A stretch of 64,000 nt of DNA from Lacihabitans sp. LS3-19 (GTDB taxonomy: Bacteria; Bacteroidota; Bacteroidia; Cytophagales; Spirosomataceae): assembly GCF_024343575.1 (NCBI RefSeq), contig NZ_RJUA01000111.1, positions 30,227 through 94,226 of the forward strand, in the 5' to 3' direction. A program made the translations under genes and the position numbers. Positions 60,693-64,000 of the stretch are shown in pieces. The first letter of the stretch is position 1. The number at the start of each line of letters is the position of its first letter. Below the pieces are notes generated by a model, which saw nothing but the letters and a program-made list of their open reading frames with translations, ran no database searches and was not told the origin of the DNA.

Positions 60693-60809
60693 ATGACGCA
60701 AATATTATATGAAAGGAAAAGAAAAACCTTAGACAATATTAAGAGTAGCAAACAACTGTCCAAGGCAATAGAATCTTTAAATACATACCAAATATCAAAT
60801 ACTATAGTG

Positions 60810-61775
60810 TTAAATCCTGATTTTCTTCATTACGGTTTCTATTTCAGATACGGTTTTAATGAAAGGGCTGAATTTTTTTGCAGAGTCATATTTTTTCCTA
60901 AGGTCTTTAGTGTTTTTAAATAAATATTCACATTTACGCCATTTGTATTTATTTTCAACATTTTCGCCAATAAAAATAGCAAGTTTTACAGCTTCAAGCC
61001 ATTCGATTTTATTAAATGTGGTAGGAATGGGGTCTCCACTTAATGAAGCAATAAAATCACATTCGTTAGCTTCAATATGTATGTACTTTAAGTTGTCTCT
61101 AAACTCAATAAACAATTTCTTTAATTGATCAATTGATAGGTTAATGTCTATACCAATCAAGGTTTTTACTTTTCTATTTGATAGAATTTTCCTGACTTTT
61201 TTTACTTCAATTTTATAATGCTCAATTTCTGCCATTAATGATTCATATATCACAGGCCCAAAGCAATTTAAATGAATAACCTTACTGCAGTCTAAATCGT
61301 TTAACAGAATATCTTTAGGTTTGAAGTTTTTAAAAGAGTTGGCTTCTTCTAAGGTTTTTAAATAGAGTTGAATTGTTTTTTTGGGAGTATTTAAATATTC
61401 ATTTCTCAAAATAATTGCCTGATGTATCTCAATTTCAAGAGTAAAGATTTCAAATATTAGGTTTTGCACGGTTTGGTTTAAGGCTAGACTATTTTCAAAT
61501 GGCGAAATAGGGTCGTTTACCAAATCAAAATAAGCATCTATGATTTTTGAATGGTTTGGTAAAATTCTAGTTACTCTAAGAGGAGGTCTATTATTTGGCT
61601 TTCGGATTTCTAAAGAATTGTGAACATATTCAAAAACTTCAATAAAAATAATAGGATTGATTTTTGGATTCATATAAATTTTTTCAAACCAATCTTCAAA
61701 TATCGAAATGTCAAAACCATCAGGTAAAGGCATAACTTGTTTTTCAAATAAGGAAATCAATTTATTCTTATCCAT
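60810..61775 (-). CDS. RteC-like protein
   Basis: A 321-aa soluble protein with no membrane helices. The overall order, a helical first part (DISIFEDWFEKIYM), a LKTLEEANSFKNFKPKDILLNDL segment and a C-terminal KIEWLEAVKLAIFIGENVENKYKWRKCEYLFKN region, is similar to RteC, which controls excision of Bacteroides conjugative transposons. The final IETVMKKIRI helix also fits. Similarity is by pattern only. It lies 7 bp after the integrase gene. Confidence 0.55.
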   Translation of the reverse strand: MDKNKLISLFEKQVMPLPDGFDISIFEDWFEKIYMNPKINPIIFIEVFEYVHNSLEIRKPNNRPPLRVTRILPNHSKIIDAYFDLVNDPISPFENSLALNQTVQNLIFEIFTLEIEIHQAIILRNEYLNTPKKTIQLYLKTLEEANSFKNFKPKDILLNDLDCSKVIHLNCFGPVIYESLMAEIEHYKIEVKKVRKILSNRKVKTLIGIDINLSIDQLKKLFIEFRDNLKYIHIEANECDFIASLSGDPIPTTFNKIEWLEAVKLAIFIGENVENKYKWRKCEYLFKNTKDLRKKYDSAKKFSPFIKTVSEIETVMKKIRI

Positions 61776-61782
61776 TTTATTC

Positions 61783-62853
61783 TCAGAAATTAGGAAGTGA
61801 TTTTACTCCTTTTTGTTTCAGTTCTTTTCCTATTCGAACATATTTCATTGTGTGTTTCAAAGAAGTATGACCTAATAATTCAGAGATTGAAGCTATGTCG
61901 TTTCCATAAAATGCTAAGTTCGTGCCAAATGTGTGTCTTGCACAATGGAATGTTAAGTGTTTGTCTATAGCAGCTCTTTTGGCCCACGTTTGCAGGCTTT
62001 TAACGACTGCATTGTGTGAAGGTAAATCAAATATGTATTCGGTGCCTTTTTTGCACTCTGAGAGGATATTAAGAGCATTGTCATTTAAAGGAATTTCCAC
62101 TTTTGTATTGGTTTTAGATTGCTCGATAACTATTTCGTTATTTTTGATATTTTCCCATTTAAGAATTTTTATATCGACAAATCTAAGGCCAGTATTACAA
62201 CAAAACAAAAATGCGGTTTTTATAGCTTCATTACCGCACTGTGCTGCTTTTAGTGCTCGAAGGTCATCAATTGTTAGTACGTCCTTTTTGATAGTTTCTT
62301 CAGCTTTGAAATTCTGGATGTCTTCAACTGGATTGATTTTTAAATATTTGTCTCTTAAGGCTTGCTTTATCAATTTTTTGAACCTTGAAAAATAGCTTGC
62401 TGGAGTTTCACCAGAGAAGTTTTGAGAGAGGTAATCTCGGAATTTCAAACAAAGGCTTTCGTCAACCTCCTTACCTGAAAGTGGAGGAGGTGCAAATTCA
62501 GCAAAAGCGTTGAATACGCCAATCATAGTTCTCTTGTCTTTTTTTGTGTAGGAGGTTAAGTAACTACTTACATATTCATAAAAATCGGAATTGCTTCTTT
62601 TTTTGCGGTCTAGGGCTTCGTCTATTTCATCGCTGAAAAATTGTTTTTCTCTGTCGTTTCTAATTAGGCCTGCTTTTGTAAAAACTTCCTTGTTGTGTTG
62701 TCTTTCTAATATAGTTCTAGGTTTGTCGTATACCTTCAGGTTTAGAGGTTCCCTATTCCTTTTTCCATTAATTGAATAGTCGAGATGTAATGTTGAAGAT
62801 TCATCTGATGTCTTCCTCAATCTAAGCTTTACTTTTTCTGTTATCTTCTGCAT
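61783..62853 (-). CDS. Tyrosine recombinase (island integrase)
   Basis: A 356-aa phage-type integrase with a SAM-like core-binding domain (residues about 80-165) and a catalytic domain. Conserved residues are visible: CCNTGLRFVDIKILKW with the first Arg (about 219-234), a Lys in the following beta-turn, HCARHTFGTNLA (His-x-x-Arg, about 304-315), ELLGHTSLKHTMKYVRIG with the last His and the catalytic Tyr (about 329-346). It acts at the tRNA-Leu 3' end; its start lies 91 bases from attR. Confidence 0.93.
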   Translation of the reverse strand: MQKITEKVKLRLRKTSDESSTLHLDYSINGKRNREPLNLKVYDKPRTILERQHNKEVFTKAGLIRNDREKQFFSDEIDEALDRKKRSNSDFYEYVSSYLTSYTKKDKRTMIGVFNAFAEFAPPPLSGKEVDESLCLKFRDYLSQNFSGETPASYFSRFKKLIKQALRDKYLKINPVEDIQNFKAEETIKKDVLTIDDLRALKAAQCGNEAIKTAFLFCCNTGLRFVDIKILKWENIKNNEIVIEQSKTNTKVEIPLNDNALNILSECKKGTEYIFDLPSHNAVVKSLQTWAKRAAIDKHLTFHCARHTFGTNLAFYGNDIASISELLGHTSLKHTMKYVRIGKELKQKGVKSLPNF

Positions 62854-62867
62854 TTAGTTTAAAAATT

Positions 62868-62891
62868 TGTCACAATTTTGTCACAATTTTT
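62868..62891 (+). repeat. Right copy of the 24-bp tandem TGTCACAATTTT element
   Basis: Same 24 bases and orientation as 14248-14271, 15 bases before the integrase start codon. It may be both an arm-type site and a control site for integrase expression. Confidence 0.7.
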
Positions 62892-62943
62892 GATATTTGC
62901 AAATATAAATTGTTAATAAACAGTTATTTATATTTGTAGATAT

Positions 62944-62968
62944 ATTCCCGTCCCCGGTACTAGGAAGG
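62944..62968 (+). repeat. attR: right 25-bp direct repeat
   Basis: An exact copy of 14107-14131. It holds the tRNA-Leu 3' end (ATTCCCG to GGAAGG) without the rest of the tRNA, which marks the right end of the integrated island. Confidence 0.93.
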
Positions 62969-62999
62969 TCTTAGATTAATTTCTAAGGCCTTTTTTGTT
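62966..62999 (+). terminator. Host terminator displaced from tRNA-Leu
   Basis: AGGTCTTAG pairs with CTAAGGCCT (one G-U pair) and is followed by TTTTTTG. It would have ended the tRNA transcript before the island came in. Confidence 0.75.
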
Positions 63000-63005
63000 T
63001 TTTTT

Positions 63006-63027
63006 TGAGCCTTATCGCTCGTGCGGG
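63006..63027 (+). other. tRNA-Leu variable-arm remnant
   Basis: TGAGCCTTATCGCTCGTGCG and the next two bases match tRNA-Leu 14081-14102 at 21 of 22 positions. It has no tRNA around it, so it is a fragment left by an earlier event. Confidence 0.7.
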
Positions 63028-63100
63028 GAGATGGGGGATCAAGCAAAAAAGTTGGGGGGAATCTAAATAGTTATTTACTTCGTGTAAAAAAACTAAGAAC

Positions 63101-63445
63101 TTGAATAAGGAACTGCTTCAATTATTACTACCAGAAGGATTATTAGAATACTTTGAATTTGTTAAAGTTGAAAATGTTGTAGAAACCTATAATATTTATA
63201 ATTCAGAACGTAATATAATTCCTTCAGAATATGAAGGAGATAAATTAGAATCCAAAGGTTTTTTTGACGAAGAAACTGTTCGGGATTTTCCACTTCGAGG
63301 GAAGCCCTGTTTCTTGAAAATCAAGAGACGTAAATGGTTAAATCACAACTCTGGGAAAATAGTTTATAGGAATTGGGAAATTGTAGCAAATGGAACGCGA
63401 ATGACAACGGAATTCGCGACTTTTTTAAAAGGAGCTTTTAGATAA
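63101..63445 (+). CDS. ISAon1-type transposase N-terminal protein
   Basis: A 114-aa protein, the length usual for the separate N-terminal frame of ISAon1-type elements in Bacteroidota. It starts LLQLLLPEGLLEYFEF and ends with a DFPLRGKPCFLKIKRRKW basic segment and MTTEFATFLKGAFR. It starts at TTG (63101-63103), since no ATG fits. The next frame begins in its end, and a T6A4 run at 63421-63430 is present before the stop. The two frames may be joined by frameshift. Confidence 0.7.
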   Translation: MNKELLQLLLPEGLLEYFEFVKVENVVETYNIYNSERNIIPSEYEGDKLESKGFFDEETVRDFPLRGKPCFLKIKRRKWLNHNSGKIVYRNWEIVANGTRMTTEFATFLKGAFR

Positions 63446-64000
63446 TACACCAATTAGCTGTAAAACACTTGGGGAGATTTTTCATTTAGATGGAAAACGT
63501 TTTCAAGAACAATATGCAAGTCATCTTAGTGGATATACGAATTGGAGTCAATTGGATCATGCAGAAAAATGGATTTTATTTCCTGAAAACATAGGAGAAT
63601 ACCTGTCATTGGACGAAACCTGCCTATCTAATGGCGACCTGTATACTATATTAACCAATAAAGCTGCCAAAGGCCAAAAAGGGGCTTTAGTAGCAATGAT
63701 AAAAGGAACTGTTAGTGATACAGTAATAGAAATATTAAATAAAATTCCAGAAGCAAAAAGGAAAAAAGTAAAAGAAGTGACACTAGACTTGGCTCCAACA
63801 ATGGAGAGAATAGCAAAGCGTAGTTTTCCCAAAGCTAAACGAGTATCAGATAGGTTCCATGTTCAAAGATTAGCAAGTGATGCCGTACAGGAAATAAGGA
63901 TAAATCACAGGTGGAAAGCAATAGAACAAGAGAATAAAGAAATAGAATTAGCCAAGAATGAAAAGAAGAAGTTTATCCCAGAAATACTGGAAAATGGAGA
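63441..64000 (+). CDS. ISAon1/ISL3-like transposase, partial (runs off window)
   Basis: An open frame in +1 to the upstream gene. It reads DNTPISCKTLGEIFHLDGKR, later WILFPENIGEYLSLDETCLS, VKEVTLDLAPTMERIAKRSF and KRVSDRFHVQRLASDAVQEI. DETCLS (first Asp), TLDLAPTM (second Asp) and SDRFHV give DDE/ISL3-type marks. There is no Met near its start, and TAA at 63426-63428 closes the frame upstream, so it needs a frameshift or reinitiation. The C-terminus lies beyond base 64000. Confidence 0.8.

Larger units (their letters stand above)
14107..62968. mobile_element. 48.9-kb tRNA-Leu-integrated genomic island (integrative, probably mobilizable)
   Basis: The element is bounded by exact 25-bp repeats at a tRNA-Leu 3' end. 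It encodes a tyrosine recombinase next to attR, a RteC-like protein, an excisionase-like helix-turn-helix protein and a HUH Rep/relaxase. Both ends have the same 24-bp tandem repeat. Cargo is a phosphorelay-nuclease operon, a large envelope/cytoskeleton cluster, and restriction and toxin-antitoxin genes. No type IV secretion or phage structural genes are seen, so transfer would need a helper. Confidence 0.92.
63101..64000 (+). mobile_element. ISAon1/ISL3-like insertion sequence (right end outside window)
   Basis: Two consecutive frames code for the N-terminal protein and the transposase of this IS type. The left inverted repeat has not been identified, so the true left edge lies somewhere in 63028-63101. 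Confidence 0.75.

Noticed and set aside
60630..60923. A plus-strand frame of 97 codons beside the excisionase-like gene
   Set aside because: It crosses an inverted-repeat operator and the ends of two minus-strand genes, and has no recognisable domain.
61922..62395. A plus-strand frame of 157 codons
   Set aside because: It is antisense to the integrase, whose catalytic motifs are clear; its Cys-rich composition is typical of shadow frames.

Overview
The window is low-GC DNA from a member of the Bacteroidota. The signs are promoters of the TTG-N19/20-TAnnTTTG type, a gliding-motility/type IX sorting C-terminal domain at 8683-10740, Wzi-like capsule proteins, a RteC-like protein and an ISAon1/ISL3-like transposase. 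A finer placement (Cytophagia or Flavobacteriia) cannot be made safely from this sequence alone.

Bases 1-13984 look like host backbone. First comes a surface-polysaccharide locus: two glycosyltransferases, a secreted repeat protein, a sugar epimerase, a WecA/MraY-type lipid-carrier sugar transferase and a CapD/WbpM-type dehydratase. A convergent group follows, with two Wzi-like outer-membrane proteins flanking a large sorted surface protein. Then come hisIE with two small membrane or lipoprotein genes, tRNA-Gly(GCC) and tRNA-Leu(UAA).

Bases 14107-62968 are a 48.9-kb integrated island. A 25-bp direct repeat, formed from the 3' end of tRNA-Leu and its flank, bounds it, and a tyrosine recombinase lies beside the right end. 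Both ends carry the same 24-bp tandem TGTCACAATTTT repeat, probably arm-type integrase sites. The right end also carries a RteC-like gene, an excisionase-like gene and a HUH Rep/relaxase. No conjugation machinery is visible, so it is probably a mobilizable or integrase-only element.

The island has three cargo blocks. (1) 14531-21025 (+): four tightly coupled genes forming a soluble phosphorelay, with a histidine-kinase-like protein, an unknown protein, a receiver-PIN nuclease fusion and a second receiver protein. (2) 21061-44171 (-): a roughly 23-kb cluster encoding what looks like an envelope-spanning machine. It has an actin/Hsp70-fold ATPase next to a tubulin-like GTPase, a MotA/MotB (ZorA/ZorB-like) pair, a SEDS-transpeptidase fusion, a DUF4407-like membrane transglutaminase, a LysM lipoprotein, a vWA-like lipoprotein, a secreted SNase nuclease, a retropepsin-like protease, OmpA-like proteins and several small membrane proteins. 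Five start points share a tandem GGGAAAAAT element at fixed distance from a TAnnTTTG-like box, so the cluster appears to be one regulon. I know of no described system with this set, and it is the best candidate for a new biological system here. (3) 44827-57204 (-): a type I restriction-modification locus (hsdM, hsdS ... hsdR) interleaved with an interrupted GIY-YIG gene, mcrB-mcrC and a predicted toxin-antitoxin-SecB-like chaperone module.

Right of the island are a host tRNA terminator, a short duplicate of tRNA-Leu sequence and the start of an ISAon1/ISL3-like insertion sequence that runs off the window.
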